Numbered from the stretch's first letter, positions 35,414-45,529 are shown. The stretch: 64,000 nt of DNA from Muribaculaceae bacterium Isolate-037 (Harlan) (GCA_003762615.1 RIAZ01000007.1:62001-126000); one strand, 5' to 3'. The notes: a model not told the origin generated them from the letters alone. Program-made: numbers and translations.

Positions 35414-35466
35414 ATCATTTTTAATATATAAACCGTGATATGGTTCAAACTTTTTACCACCACATG

Positions 35467-35495
35467 GTCATTTGCGTTTCAAAATGCCACTTATG
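35467..35495. repeat. 29-bp repeat, copy 1
   Basis: GTCATTTGCGTTTCAAAATG followed by CCACTTATG. It matches 45501-45529 at 27 of 29 positions, in the same orientation. Confidence 0.65.
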
Positions 35496-35505
35496 ATATT
35501 ATATC

Positions 35506-35625
35506 CTGAAGTCTCGCGAGCTGCACTTCTGGGGTTTACAGTTTATAGTTTAAGGTTTAAGATTCACGGAAATCTACAAATCTTTTCATTATGCAAAATT
35601 TAATGACAATAAACCTTAAACCATT
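35506..35625 (+). repeat. Palindromic intergenic repeat, copy A (120 bp, shortened)
   Basis: It begins with a CTGAAG...CACTTC hairpin, then tandem GTTTAnn heptamers (GTTTACAGTTTATAGTTTAAG region), a central GATTCACG...TCTTTTCATTATG part, and a final block of TAAACC heptamers in opposite sense. Compared with copies B and C it lacks about 14 bp near the 3' end and has several substitutions. It lies 3' of the 35758-36930 gene. Confidence 0.8.
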
Positions 35626-35757
35626 TAATTAGAGTTATTAGATAAAAAACTTTGACTATCGGAATATGCGGCACACATTCCAATAGCCAAAGACAATTTA
35701 CAGGATTCACTTAAATATTTTCAATAGTGAGATGAAGACATATTCACATCTCAAAAA

Positions 35758-36930
35758 TCAACGTCCGAACGTCTTTTCAAGAAATTCTGTCAGATTATTG
35801 GGATCATGTCCTCCGAAAACGATCTTTCCCTGCGGATCAATTACCATCATGAAAGGAATGCTGCTTACTGCGTATGACTCGGTAGCCCCTTTCACCCTAT
35901 CCTTGTCAGCCCATAGCTGCGCCCATTCCATATTTTCCTGTTCCATCGCTTTACGCCATGCCTTTTCATTTGAATCAAGCGATACGGAAGAGACCGTCAG
36001 AGCGTCGGAATATTTATTATACAACTCCTTGACATGAGGGATAGCCAAACGACACGGACCGCACCATGATGCCCAGAAGTCAACCAGAAGATACTTATCG
36101 TCTTCCATAAGTCCGGAAATACGGCATTCCTTCCCTTCCGGATCAAGAACTGCGAAATCGGTATAGTCTGCACCACGCAAATACTTACGATTATCATCAA
36201 CTGCCTTTTTAAGAGAATCGTAGCGCGCCTTGTCCCACATTCCTGAAGACGCGGCAAGGATATTATCAAGTTCTGAGGCGGTATACGTGAATGGCGTTCT
36301 GAGATTTTCAATCATCAATTTGCCGGATATGCTATATTCCGGATGTCTTCCGACAAAATCCATAATAGCTGCCTTCTCCTTTTTTTGAGCCTCATCCATT
36401 GCTGTTTCAAGACGCTTCTCACCTTCCGGACTGGTATCTCGGTTTTCATCGACATACAGATTATAATGAGCCGCCTTGCTTGCAAACATATACGGGAAAA
36501 GCTCCGACTTATAATTGGCATACTCCTCCTGTGCCCTTCCTCCGGTCACTGTCACGTTTTTCTCTTTGAGAAACCCATCAGTGCCAAAATAGAAACTGGG
36601 GGGTATGCTGTCAAGATGTGCCGCACTGACCCTGATATCCGTATTCTCCACCATAAGCGATATGGCATTACCCATGCCATCCTCTTGGGCAGGCGAAATG
36701 AATATCTCACATAATGCCGGAGAGGGCACGGTGCCGGAGAGTGTAAACTTTCCGTTTTTTGCAACAGTCTGGGTATTTATATCCTGTGAGACTTTATCCT
36801 TGCTCTTCAGCTCCACAACGCAACCGTCGGGTATTCCCGGAATATCACCAATGATATTAAAGCCTGATGCCATGACCGAAAGTCCACAAGACAACAGAAA
36901 AGCTAACAATATATTCCTCATGATATCCAT
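35758..36930 (-). CDS. TlpA-like thioredoxin-fold protein with DUF4369 domain
   Basis: 390 residues. An N-terminal signal peptide (MRNILLAFLLSCGLSVMASG, after an optional MDI) indicates export. Residues ~25-120 resemble DUF4369 (GDIPGIPDGCVVELKS, FTLSGTVPSPALCEIF), a middle helical part follows, and residues ~265-390 are a TlpA/AhpC-type thioredoxin domain with the redox site LLVDFWASWCGPCRLAIPHVKEL (WCGPC). It would act as a periplasmic thiol-disulfide enzyme or sensor. It is a paralogue of 37125-38294 and separated from it by repeat copy B. The partner proteins are unknown. Confidence 0.88.
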   Translation of the reverse strand: MDIMRNILLAFLLSCGLSVMASGFNIIGDIPGIPDGCVVELKSKDKVSQDINTQTVAKNGKFTLSGTVPSPALCEIFISPAQEDGMGNAISLMVENTDIRVSAAHLDSIPPSFYFGTDGFLKEKNVTVTGGRAQEEYANYKSELFPYMFASKAAHYNLYVDENRDTSPEGEKRLETAMDEAQKKEKAAIMDFVGRHPEYSISGKLMIENLRTPFTYTASELDNILAASSGMWDKARYDSLKKAVDDNRKYLRGADYTDFAVLDPEGKECRISGLMEDDKYLLVDFWASWCGPCRLAIPHVKELYNKYSDALTVSSVSLDSNEKAWRKAMEQENMEWAQLWADKDRVKGATESYAVSSIPFMMVIDPQGKIVFGGHDPNNLTEFLEKTFGR

Positions 36931-36973
36931 TAAATTATTTAAGTTTCACAAGTTTTCCAACTTGCTTCACTTA

Positions 36974-37107
36974 AATGGTTTAAGGTTTAATGTTTATGGT
37001 TTATGATCATTAAATTTTGTATAATGAAAAGATTCGTGGATTTTCGTGAATCTTAAACCTTAAACTATAAACTTTAAACCACTGAAGTGTAGCTTGCGAA
37101 ACTTCAG
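36974..37107 (-). repeat. Palindromic intergenic repeat, copy B (134 bp)
   Basis: Read on the minus strand it differs from copy C at only 2 of 134 positions. It lies 3' of the 37125-38294 gene, in opposite orientation to copies A and C. A related but diverged hairpin (AAGTTTCACAAGTT paired imperfectly with AACTTGCTTCACTT) adjoins it at 36941-36972. Confidence 0.88.
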
Positions 37108-37124
37108 TTAAATTATATTATCTT

Positions 37125-38294
37125 TCATTCGCCCAAGCGTGATTTTAACATATCCGACACATCATCCGGATTATTGGTGGAGCATATCACTTTCCCCATA
37201 TCGTCAATAAGTACAAGCCGTGGGATTGTAGTGATAAAGAATGCCTGTGCTCCCTTACCCAACTGTTCTGATCCGGAAAGATGGAACTGACGCCACTCCA
37301 TATTCTCCTTCTCCATAGCCTTACGCCACGCTTTCTCATTTTCATCAACAGAGACACTGTAGACATCAAGTCTGCCATCATACTTCTTATGCAAATCCCT
37401 GACATGAGGAATAGCCTCACGACACGGACCACACCATGACGCCCAGAAATCAATGAATGTATATTTGCCCGGATTCAACATTTGCTTAAAGTCAACGGTC
37501 TCACCCTCCGGAGTGGTTGCCGAGAACTGCGGACAATCGATTCCAAGAGCATATTTCAATGCAAAATTACGTCGCTTATTCACCGTATTCACGCGGGCTG
37601 TATCCGGACACACCTTAACCAAATCTGCCATAGAATTGATATCCGTTGCATTACGGGTAAACAGATTCTCCAATTCCCTCTGCACGACGTAGGCGGATAT
37701 ATTGTAGTCAGGATGCGCTGCAACAAACCTCAACTTTGCATCAAGGAGTTCCTGCTCCGTAAGTTTCTTTGCTGCATTATATTTCCTTACAGTATCAGGA
37801 TTAGCATTTGTATCAAAATATTTCCGAGCAGAGAGATAAGAGACTGAATCATTCTGACGTTCCTTCTCTTCTATGGCTGATAGATACTCATTAAACTGCC
37901 GCATAATATCTGACCCTGACACCTTAAAGTCCCTCTTACCATAAATGCTGTCGAAATCACACATGCACTCCAACGTCAGCGCGGATGCATCAAGCATAAC
38001 AGGAGTTGACACTCTCGTCCTGTAGGATTCATCTTTCTTGTTGTAGACTTGGAATAGCAGACTTCCCATCCTCGGCGACTTAATGTCTCCGGAAAGAGTG
38101 AACGCTCCTCCTTTCGGATTCGTCTTTGCAAGTTCCACATATTCTCCATTTGGATCCTCTACGTCCATAAGGACAACGCGGACACTGTCAGGCATACCTT
38201 TGACATTTCCTGTCAATGAAAATTTTCCTTGCGCGGAAGTCGGAAGACACATCAACATGGCCAATCCTCCCGCCAGCATAATATTCTTTATCAT
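37125..38294 (-). CDS. TlpA-like thioredoxin-fold protein with DUF4369 domain
   Basis: 389 residues. Signal peptide MIKNIMLAGGLAMLMCLPTSAQG, then a DUF4369-like region (FSLTGNVKGMPDSVRVVLMDVEDPNGEYVELAKT), a helical linker, and a C-terminal TlpA domain with YTFIDFWASWCGPCREAIPHVRDLHKKYDGRLDVYSVSVDENEKAWRKAMEKENMEW. The active-site and following segment are almost identical to those of the neighbouring paralogue, which suggests a duplication. Both belong to the operon downstream of SusC/SusD-like genes. They probably act on thiols or disulfides in the periplasm. Confidence 0.88.
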   Translation of the reverse strand: MIKNIMLAGGLAMLMCLPTSAQGKFSLTGNVKGMPDSVRVVLMDVEDPNGEYVELAKTNPKGGAFTLSGDIKSPRMGSLLFQVYNKKDESYRTRVSTPVMLDASALTLECMCDFDSIYGKRDFKVSGSDIMRQFNEYLSAIEEKERQNDSVSYLSARKYFDTNANPDTVRKYNAAKKLTEQELLDAKLRFVAAHPDYNISAYVVQRELENLFTRNATDINSMADLVKVCPDTARVNTVNKRRNFALKYALGIDCPQFSATTPEGETVDFKQMLNPGKYTFIDFWASWCGPCREAIPHVRDLHKKYDGRLDVYSVSVDENEKAWRKAMEKENMEWRQFHLSGSEQLGKGAQAFFITTIPRLVLIDDMGKVICSTNNPDDVSDMLKSRLGE

Positions 38295-38334
38295 TGCCTT
38301 AATTTTTAATGGTTTATATTTTATTATTTTTTAT

Positions 38335-39045
38335 CTATTTTGCATCCTTAACCCATCTTACACTCAGATAGCTGTCGGCACGCATGCAGGCTCGCTGCAC
38401 TTTTCCATAATTAACCGTAATCCGGCGATAATAGGCCATTGGATAATCAAGGTCATACTTATCGGTAGTGGTGGAAGTCCAATAGTAACCTGACTCCTCC
38501 TTGCTATCAAGTTTGACCTCAACCCATCCCAAAACCTGCTTCATGAAACATGCCCCACCGAATCCGAGATTAAGCTGCGTACCGCCATCCTTATTTATAA
38601 GCGAATAAGCTACACCCTCTCCACCAAATCCTATGCGGTCGGTGTCTTTCATCCCAAGTGTCCGCTCAAGTTTCTGCCAATCTTCATCTGTCGGCACCCG
38701 CCATCCTTCGGGGGCATTTGCTATGGCATCTTCAAGTGTCACAAGATTTCCGTATTCCGGCAGGTAATTCTCAGCATAATCAGTTGCTTCATCAGTGGAA
38801 AGCACATTATTATAATCCCAACCATCATAATATGTAGCATCTGCAAGTGAACTGCCATTCTTGGCATTGGTAGTAGTCCAAAGTTGGTCGCCTATACGTA
38901 CCCAGTCATACACGTTACCCTCATTATCCGTGACTGTGCCACGGTCTGATGGTTTAACATCCGGGAGGTCGTTGCCATCGCTACACGACGCAACTGAGAA
39001 AGCGGCAATCGCTATATATAGAAATTGAATGTACTTTTTCATCAT
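38335..39045 (-). CDS. FISUMP-domain lipoprotein
   Basis: 236 residues with a lipoprotein signal (KYIQFLYIAIAAFSVASCSDGN, lipobox VASC). The body has VTDNEGNVYDWVRIGDQLWTTTNAKNGS, TLEDAIANAPEGWRVPTDEDWQKLERTLG and SGYYWTSTTTD, the pattern of the Fibrobacter succinogenes major paralogous domain. Such proteins are surface or periplasmic, with unknown biochemical role. Its ATG overlaps the end of the upstream lipoprotein gene by 4 bp. Confidence 0.87.
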   Translation of the reverse strand: MMKKYIQFLYIAIAAFSVASCSDGNDLPDVKPSDRGTVTDNEGNVYDWVRIGDQLWTTTNAKNGSSLADATYYDGWDYNNVLSTDEATDYAENYLPEYGNLVTLEDAIANAPEGWRVPTDEDWQKLERTLGMKDTDRIGFGGEGVAYSLINKDGGTQLNLGFGGACFMKQVLGWVEVKLDSKEESGYYWTSTTTDKYDLDYPMAYYRRITVNYGKVQRACMRADSYLSVRWVKDAK

Positions 39046-39953
39046 TTCACTGCATTAAAGTCAATCCCAATATCTTCAATACACTTCTTAAGAGTATTGT
39101 ATTTCAACATAATCTGCGGATAATCCTTCCATGTCTCCTCAAAATCCGGATCAAACAGACCGGAAAGGAAACTCTTGAAATCATTGGACTCGTTCTGAAA
39201 CTCATCATAGGCGGGATCATCCATCCAATCAGGGTAATAATCCAGGAATCCAAGATTATAGATTATCTCCATATCTTGGTTGTCAATCCATTCCGGAGCT
39301 GCCTTGGATATATATTCCAGTTCGTAATACTCCTCACTGATTTCAAAGAAAGGAATCAGTTCCGACGACGTATAGTTCAACCTATCTTGAATAAGACTCT
39401 GGAGAAGACTATACCCCAGGGACTTTGCCTCATCATCATCGGCTCCTATCCAATCGGTAGCATTTATTCCGAAGCATCGCCAGCAACTGACGTAATCCGC
39501 AGGCATATACCTTCCGCTCGAAATCCGTTTTTCCAGATTCTTTACAAGCAAAACAGAATAAGGCTTCATGGAGCCTCCCTCTACATTTATATACGGGATG
39601 AAGTATCTCTTTATGAGCTCCGTCACATTGCTTTTCTCCGAGTCTTCAAGCACATCAAAAGTAGGATCATTGTCTGAACTGGAAGTGGTCATCCCCCAAT
39701 TGAAATCTACTCTTTCCTCCCGCTGCACTCCATATTCATCCGTATAGGTGGCAAGCAGATCGGAAAATATAAGATAAATGCCGGTGTCATCACGGAAACT
39801 GCGCCTCAGTTGTGCTTCCTGACTATTGTCGGATGCATCAACCTCAAAATAGTTGGGCTCCGGTGCAGACGGACTCAGTGATTCTGTCCCATCGCCACAG
39901 CCTCCTGAGAAGAGCAACGCCGCAACAGAGAGTATTGAAAATATCTTATTCAT
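39042..39953 (-). CDS. Lipoprotein of unknown function in SusCD operon (possibly Mx1 peptidase-like)
   Basis: About 303 residues from MNKIFSILSVAALLFSGGCGDGTE (lipobox SGGC); an in-frame ATG four codons upstream ends at 39965. Its strongly acidic body starts SQEAQLRRSFRDDTGIYLIFSDLL, and FIPYINVEGGSMKPYSVLLVKNLE follows at residues ~120-145. This layout recalls the SusD-associated putative zinc metallopeptidase family, but no HExxH motif is present, so peptidase activity is doubtful. It lies after SusD and repeat copy C on the same strand and is coupled to the FISUMP gene. Confidence 0.7.
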   Translation of the reverse strand: MNKIFSILSVAALLFSGGCGDGTESLSPSAPEPNYFEVDASDNSQEAQLRRSFRDDTGIYLIFSDLLATYTDEYGVQREERVDFNWGMTTSSSDNDPTFDVLEDSEKSNVTELIKRYFIPYINVEGGSMKPYSVLLVKNLEKRISSGRYMPADYVSCWRCFGINATDWIGADDDEAKSLGYSLLQSLIQDRLNYTSSELIPFFEISEEYYELEYISKAAPEWIDNQDMEIIYNLGFLDYYPDWMDDPAYDEFQNESNDFKSFLSGLFDPDFEETWKDYPQIMLKYNTLKKCIEDIGIDFNAVK

Positions 39954-39995
39954 ACGGTTAATCATTGTTATCTGTCATTTTTTAATTATCATTAA

Positions 39996-40129
39996 CTGAA
40001 GTTTCGCAAGCTGCACTTCAGTGGTTTAAAGTTTATAGTTTAAGGTTTAAGATTCACGAAAATCCACGAATCTTTTCATTATACAAAATTTAATAATCAT
40101 AAACCATAAACATTAAACCTTAAACCATT
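39996..40129 (+). repeat. Palindromic intergenic repeat, copy C (134 bp)
   Basis: It begins 2 bp beyond the SusD stop codon. The outer hairpin is CTGAAGTTTCGCAAGCTG with CACTTCAG; behind it four GTTTA-heptamers, a central 50 bp, and four complementary TAAAC heptamers, so the whole unit can fold into one long imperfect hairpin. Confidence 0.88.
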
Positions 40130-40131
40130 CA

Positions 40132-41733
40132 TCACCAGTCATCACCCCAATCATCCTCATCATCAAGATTGTCAAAGCTGGAGCCATGCACTGTAGTTGT
40201 CACAAACGCCTTGCGTGCCGGACGGTTAACATTCCCTAATGAGACCTGATAATTCCGGATTTCTCGCGGTATTGGCAGTGTGTATGCAGCATCGTTCTTT
40301 TCAAGTTTATACCAATCCGTGTGGTCATAAGAATAATTTGCCTCATACACGTAGCCATGCACTATCTCTTTGCTCCACGGATAAGGAGCACACACCGTGT
40401 AACGACGCAGGTCAAACCAACGGTGCCCCTCAAGCAGAAATTCCCTTGCGCGTTCATCTCGGATTATATCTATAAGAGCGTTTCCGGATGCTGCCACAGC
40501 TGCATCTCCACTGAAGCGCGTAGCTCTGAATCGGTTCAGATAATCGCGTGCTGTCTGATCATCCCCCTTATAGGCGGATGCCTCCGCCATTATGAGATAT
40601 GCCTCCGAGGTACGAAAACAGAACACACTTCCTACTGAGCTATACGGACCCATAGCCTCATTCTGTCCGTTGACCTTACGGAACACATTATCCATACGCT
40701 TATATTGGGATTTCCCGATATACCTCTCTTTTCTGTAGTCATTGGAGGCATAAAGAGCCACCATATCATCTGATATAAACAGACCGGGCTCATAATATCT
40801 GGCATCCATAAACTGATATGCCACCAGATAATCTCCCATTGAGAAAAGGACCTCGGGCGAAGAGGAATCAAGACATGTCTCCCCTACATTCTTAGCCCCT
40901 ATGTTCATCAGATCATCGTTATACTCGAGAACTTGCTTGGCCTTAGCTATTGCATTCTCCCAGTCCTGCATATAGAGATAGACCCTGCTCTGGAGAAGGT
41001 GTACTGTGTGGACATCCGCTCTGTAGAGAGATTTGCGGGTCGTGCCTTCAAGACATTTCTCAGCATTCTCCAAATCGGAAAGGATTGCACGATATGTGGA
41101 TTCAAGCGATGAACGGTCAAACTCCACATCCTCTATCACTTCGCTGAACTTCAATGGCATACCCATCTTTGAAGATGCCGTCGCAGGGTCGTATGGTTCA
41201 CAATACAAGTTCGCCAGCATGAAATAATATATCGCCCTCAGAAAATATGCCTCCCCCTTCACTCTGCTCTTCTCTACCTTATCAGTGGCATCGGGCTCAG
41301 GCTGCTCGTCAATAAGCGATATGACCATATTGCAGACATTGATACGAGAATACGGGGTATTGAAATATTTATCATCTCCACCCATATATTTAAACTCCCT
41401 GTCCATACCGGTGTCCTGCTGCCAGGTGTAAAACGGAAAGTCTGTCTCTCTTGACATCCAATAATTAGTATCCTTTCCACTCCTGACCTCATCACCCATG
41501 AAATGCAGTATGTCGAAATCATCATCTCTGTCACTCTGCGTACTGTAATTCTCTACATAATATCTGCCGGAATGAAGATATGCCGAGCCCAACAGCACCT
41601 CGTCAAGATCTTCCCATGAATTGACTTTAGAAAGATCCTGTGAATACTCCTTTAGAAAGGAATCACATGAGGATATGCCCACGGTCAACAGTACCGCTGC
41701 AAAGCCACATAATATATCTTTTATCTGTTTCAT
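40132..41733 (-). CDS. SusD/RagB-family nutrient-binding lipoprotein
   Basis: 533 residues. Signal peptide with lipobox (AAVLLTVGISSCDSFL), then TPR-rich SusD features: YSRINVCNMVISLIDEQPE, SRVKGEAYFLRAIYYFMLANLYCEPYDPATASSKMGMPL, SLESTYRAILSDLENAEKCL, SEAYLIMAEASAYKGDDQTARDYLNRFRATRF and IRDERAREFLLEGHRWFDLRRYTV. It sits on the cell surface as the lid of the SusC-like transporter encoded upstream (12 bp gap). The ligand is not known; no glycoside hydrolase or peptidase gene is adjacent. Confidence 0.95.
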   Translation of the reverse strand: MKQIKDILCGFAAVLLTVGISSCDSFLKEYSQDLSKVNSWEDLDEVLLGSAYLHSGRYYVENYSTQSDRDDDFDILHFMGDEVRSGKDTNYWMSRETDFPFYTWQQDTGMDREFKYMGGDDKYFNTPYSRINVCNMVISLIDEQPEPDATDKVEKSRVKGEAYFLRAIYYFMLANLYCEPYDPATASSKMGMPLKFSEVIEDVEFDRSSLESTYRAILSDLENAEKCLEGTTRKSLYRADVHTVHLLQSRVYLYMQDWENAIAKAKQVLEYNDDLMNIGAKNVGETCLDSSSPEVLFSMGDYLVAYQFMDARYYEPGLFISDDMVALYASNDYRKERYIGKSQYKRMDNVFRKVNGQNEAMGPYSSVGSVFCFRTSEAYLIMAEASAYKGDDQTARDYLNRFRATRFSGDAAVAASGNALIDIIRDERAREFLLEGHRWFDLRRYTVCAPYPWSKEIVHGYVYEANYSYDHTDWYKLEKNDAAYTLPIPREIRNYQVSLGNVNRPARKAFVTTTVHGSSFDNLDDEDDWGDDW

Positions 41734-41745
41734 GATTTTTATTTG

Positions 41746-44700
41746 TTAGAATGTGATGCCCAGACCGAAAGAGAATCCCGGACGGTCTGATAGCTGTATT
41801 GTTGTGAATCCGCCTTGTGTCGGTGTCTGACCTTTAAGTTTCTTGTCGCAGATGGTGAACAGATTCGAACCCGTCACTGTCAGTTCAAGACGCTTGCAAC
41901 CCCATGGTTTCAACAATGAGATGGGGAAATCATAGGAAAGGCTCAATGTATTCAGCTTTAGATAATCTGCACTCACCACCCGGATATCAGAATAATCATA
42001 CATGTCCCACGCATTGTCAGCAAATCCGTAGACACCATCTGTATTTGATGACCAATGATCCTGATATTTGAAATAATTCGGATGCAGCTGACCTATGATG
42101 GCGGGGATATTTGTATGCAACTCATCACCCGGCTTTATCCAACGCTCAAGATAATCTCGACTGAGATTGTTCTCTGACTTTATCAGACCCTGCTGGGCAT
42201 AGACTCCGTTGCTTTCCGTGCCGGATCCATACATACCGAAAAGACGTGTCTTGGCACCCAAGCTGTATACGAAGTTGGCATTAAGTCGAAGGTTTTTCCA
42301 CCTTACCATCGTTGACAGATTACCGGATGCTATCGGCTCACGTGATCCGGAAGCGGTCAGCACGCTCGTAAACGTATCATATTTGCTCAATCCCTTGAGA
42401 TCTTCCGTGTGATCTGACCAGTCGTCAAACATCGGACCGCCGTCAACCGGGCTAAGTCCCAGAAACTTATAGGAATAGAATGTGCCTACCGACTGGTTCT
42501 TCACAATAGCATTGCCGTTAAGAAAATCATTCAGCTCGTAAGTCTCTCCTGCCGGAAGGGTCTTGATCTTGTTGATATAGCGTGAGAAACTTGTAGATAC
42601 CGTCCAGTTCCAATCGCGGCTGTTGAGTATTCTCCCCGTGATTCCAACCGAATAACCCGTATTGTCTATATTGCCTCCGTTAACCACATAACTCTCATAA
42701 CCGTTGATTGTGGAAATGGTCTTAGTCATAAAGGCATCCTTGGTATGTTTCCAGTAAAAAGAAGCCTCAAACTGTATGGCACGGTCAAGAAATCCCCACT
42801 CGAAGCCGAGGTTATAGCTGTTGGTCTTTTCCCAACGGAGATCCGGATTTGGGTTGCGCTCCACCGTCGACATATACTCGTTGTAGAAATCATTATACGA
42901 TCCCTTGCGTATTATCATGACCGGCGACTGGTCGGAAAGCATGTTGCCTTGAAAACCGTAGCTACCCTTGATGGAGAAATAATCAAGCCATGTAAACTGA
43001 CGGAAGAAATCAAGCTGTGCCGCATCAAATGATGCCGAGACTGACCATATCGGAAGGAGCTTATCATTGGCGCGATCTCCGAAACTGTTAGAGCCGTCCA
43101 CTCTTGCATTTGCATTCAAGAAGATAAGGCGTCGCCAATCATAGCTGGCTGTGATATATGCAGAAAGCACATTCGACTTGCTGTCGGTAATGGAGGGTAC
43201 ATTGTCTGCAAGCCACGACGCATAATTGGTATATTTCGTAAGATCAATACCTTGTGCGAAACTCATACCCCTGTCAGGGAAATAGCCTCGTGTAGTATTG
43301 GAATAACCTTTGTAGCCATCGGATGATGCCTCTATACCCACACCTCCACTGAAGCTATGGACTTCGTTGAAATAATGGCTCCAGTCCAATTGGAAACGTG
43401 CAGTCCAACTGCGCAGATTGGTATTGGTCACCGAAAGTTCTCCGCCTTGTGGCATTGCACTATATTCATCGGGTGTCTCTCCATACTCACAACCTCTCAA
43501 CTTGGCAGCATAATACGTATTAGCTCCCCATAAGGAATTAATACCCGTGTTTGAAGCGGTGTAGGAGAATATGGCGTTTGCCGAGAGCCAGTCTGTAAAT
43601 TTAAATCGGAAATTGGCATTGAATGTCAATTGCTGACTGTTCTGATCCACCCCACTGTTCTCAAGCTCGTTGAGTATATTGAAATTTCTGCCTAATCCTT
43701 GATGTTCCCTTTGTTTATAAAAATAGTATGTTCCATCATCATTATAGGCAGGTATGACTCGGCTTGCCCTATATGCATACTGCATCGGTGCGATAGATGA
43801 TGGTAGTAGCTACGATCGCTGACTGATCCGTTTAGACCAAAACTCGCGGTAATCCATTTGGTGAAATTCACGTCAAGATTCACCATGGCATTATAACGTT
43901 TGTTTTTGTTCCCCTTTACAATATCGTCATCATCGGTGAACCCAAACGAAGCGTAATAAGAAGCCTTTGAACCTCCTCCGCTTACAGTCAGGGTGTGCTG
44001 TTGAGAGAAACTGTCATGTGTAAGGAGATCAAACCAGTCGGTATTGACCGTCTCAAACCATGCCAACTGAGTGTTAAACTGTTCCTGGCTGATCCTACCA
44101 CCATAAAGCTCATCCATAAGATATTCATATCCTACAAGCGTATTCGAAGAATTATAGACGTAATGATCTGCAAACAGTTGTTTTGACAATGCGATACGCT
44201 CCTTTGAATTGAGCACATCGACTGAATGATCCGTGTAGCGCGGTCGTGCTTTCCAAGTGAAAGAATTGGTGTAGCGTATCTGTGGCGCTCCCTCTTTACC
44301 TCTCTTAGTGGTGATCACAATCACACCGTTGGCTGCTTTAGTACCGTAAAGGGCGGTTGCTGACGCATCTTTAAGCACGTCAAGACGCTCAATATCCTGT
44401 GGATTCAATCCGGAAATAGCATTACCTATTCGATTGATATAGTCCGGGTCATTGAGTTCATCGGGAGATATCGGCACGGGGTCTTTGACGACAATACCGT
44501 CAACCACCCACAACGGCTCTCGATTGCCGATTATGGAGGAGGTGCCTCGGATTCGTATCTTTGGAGTGGTGCCGGATTCTCCTGAAGTGGAGACATACAT
44601 AAGGTCCGGCACCTGACCTTCAAGCATCTTGTCTATACTCATGGCATCCGGACGGAGTATGTCTTCTGCTTTGATGGAAGTGATGGCACTTGTCGAAGCC

Positions 44701-45104
44701 CGTTTATCCACAATCTTGTAACCGGTGACCACCACGTCATCAAGCATATCAACATTGTCATGCATGACTATCTTCATCGGTTTCCCATCCCAAATAGCTT
44801 CCTGCCGGGTATAGCCTACATAAGAAAAAATCAATGCCACTTTCTTGTCACCTTTTGCCGGCAGAGTAAATTTGCCGTCCAAATCGGTCATCGTTCCATT
44901 CTTAGGACTTTTCTTCTCATAAACAGCGACTCCTACCAATGGCTCCCCCTGCTGGTCAAACACCTGTCCGGTGATATGATCTGAACGTCCGGTGACACCT
45001 TCAACCTGTGCCAAAAGATCCGAACCGCTTATGAATGTCATAATCATAAGCAACATGAAGAGGAATCGCTTATTCCAATCCATTTTCAGTCTGTAATTAT
45101 TCAT
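41746..45104 (-). pseudogene. SusC/RagA TonB-dependent transporter, single frameshift
   Basis: Two overlapping frames (43692-45104 and 41746-43785) together make one SusC of ~1118 residues. The N-terminal part has a signal peptide (FLFMLLMIMTFISGSDLLA), the carboxypeptidase-regulatory-like domain (GQVFDQQGEPLVGVAVYEKK), a TonB-box/plug region (DDVVVTGYKIVDKR, LEGQVPDLMYVSTSGESGTTPKIRIRGTSS, DASATALYGTKAANGVIVITTKRG) and ends in SYYHHLS. The C-terminal part resumes PMQYAYRASRVIPAYNDDGTYYF and runs through the barrel to FSFGLGITF. At 43789-43790 two bases separate the last codon of one frame from the first of the next, equal to a 1-bp deletion. All else is intact, so a sequencing error or recent mutation is possible. 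Confidence 0.85.
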
Positions 45105-45148
45105 AAATTATAATATAAGGTTAGCATTATTTTTCATCTGTGATTTTG

Positions 45149-45182
45149 CAAAATTAATATATTTTTTTATTTTACAAACAAA
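45149..45182 (-). promoter_or_regulatory. Promoter of the SusC/SusD operon
   Basis: The minus strand has TAATTTTG (45156-45149), matching -7, behind TTTGTTTG (45182-45175), whose two TTTG copies give spacers of 22 or 18 bp. The leader is about 40 nt. Confidence 0.6.
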
Positions 45183-45500
45183 TTATAACAATTTATATAA
45201 TTAAAAATTTAATTGTAAACTTTACACTTTATATTCTTTTATAATCAAAAAGCACAATTATAATTGCATTTTGCTACAGATTTATTTAATAATTCAAATA
45301 TATACACATCATAATATTTATCAAATGCCACTTAATATCTATCTAAAAAAATTTATCTTTTTTATCCGGATTATCATGTTCATTATTATAACAATCATAG
45401 CATACTAAATATATACACCAAATATACATTATTTGAATTATTTCCAATAACAGTAAAATAGCGGTCAACAATAGTCATTACCAATGGTTATTACTATGAA

Positions 45501-45529
45501 GTCATTTGCTTTTCAAAATGCCAATTATG
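45501..45529. repeat. 29-bp repeat, copy 2
   Basis: GTCATTTGCTTTTCAAAATG followed by CCAATTATG; 27 of 29 positions match 35467-35495. Confidence 0.65.

Larger units (their letters stand above)
35277..35757. other. Intergenic region with promoter element and two dispersed repeats
   Basis: A 481-bp gap. It contains the -7 element for the DUF4494 gene (35406-35413), one copy of a 29-bp repeat (35467-35495), one copy of the 120-134-bp palindromic repeat (35506-35625) and a small hairpin-like segment near 35657-35695 (GGAATATGCGG and CCAATAGCC surroundings). No gene is seen. Confidence 0.7.

Noticed and set aside
35260-35463. 67-codon open frame upstream of the DUF4494 gene
   Set aside because: It overlaps the promoter element and the DUF4494 start in another frame; the peptide has no recognisable feature.
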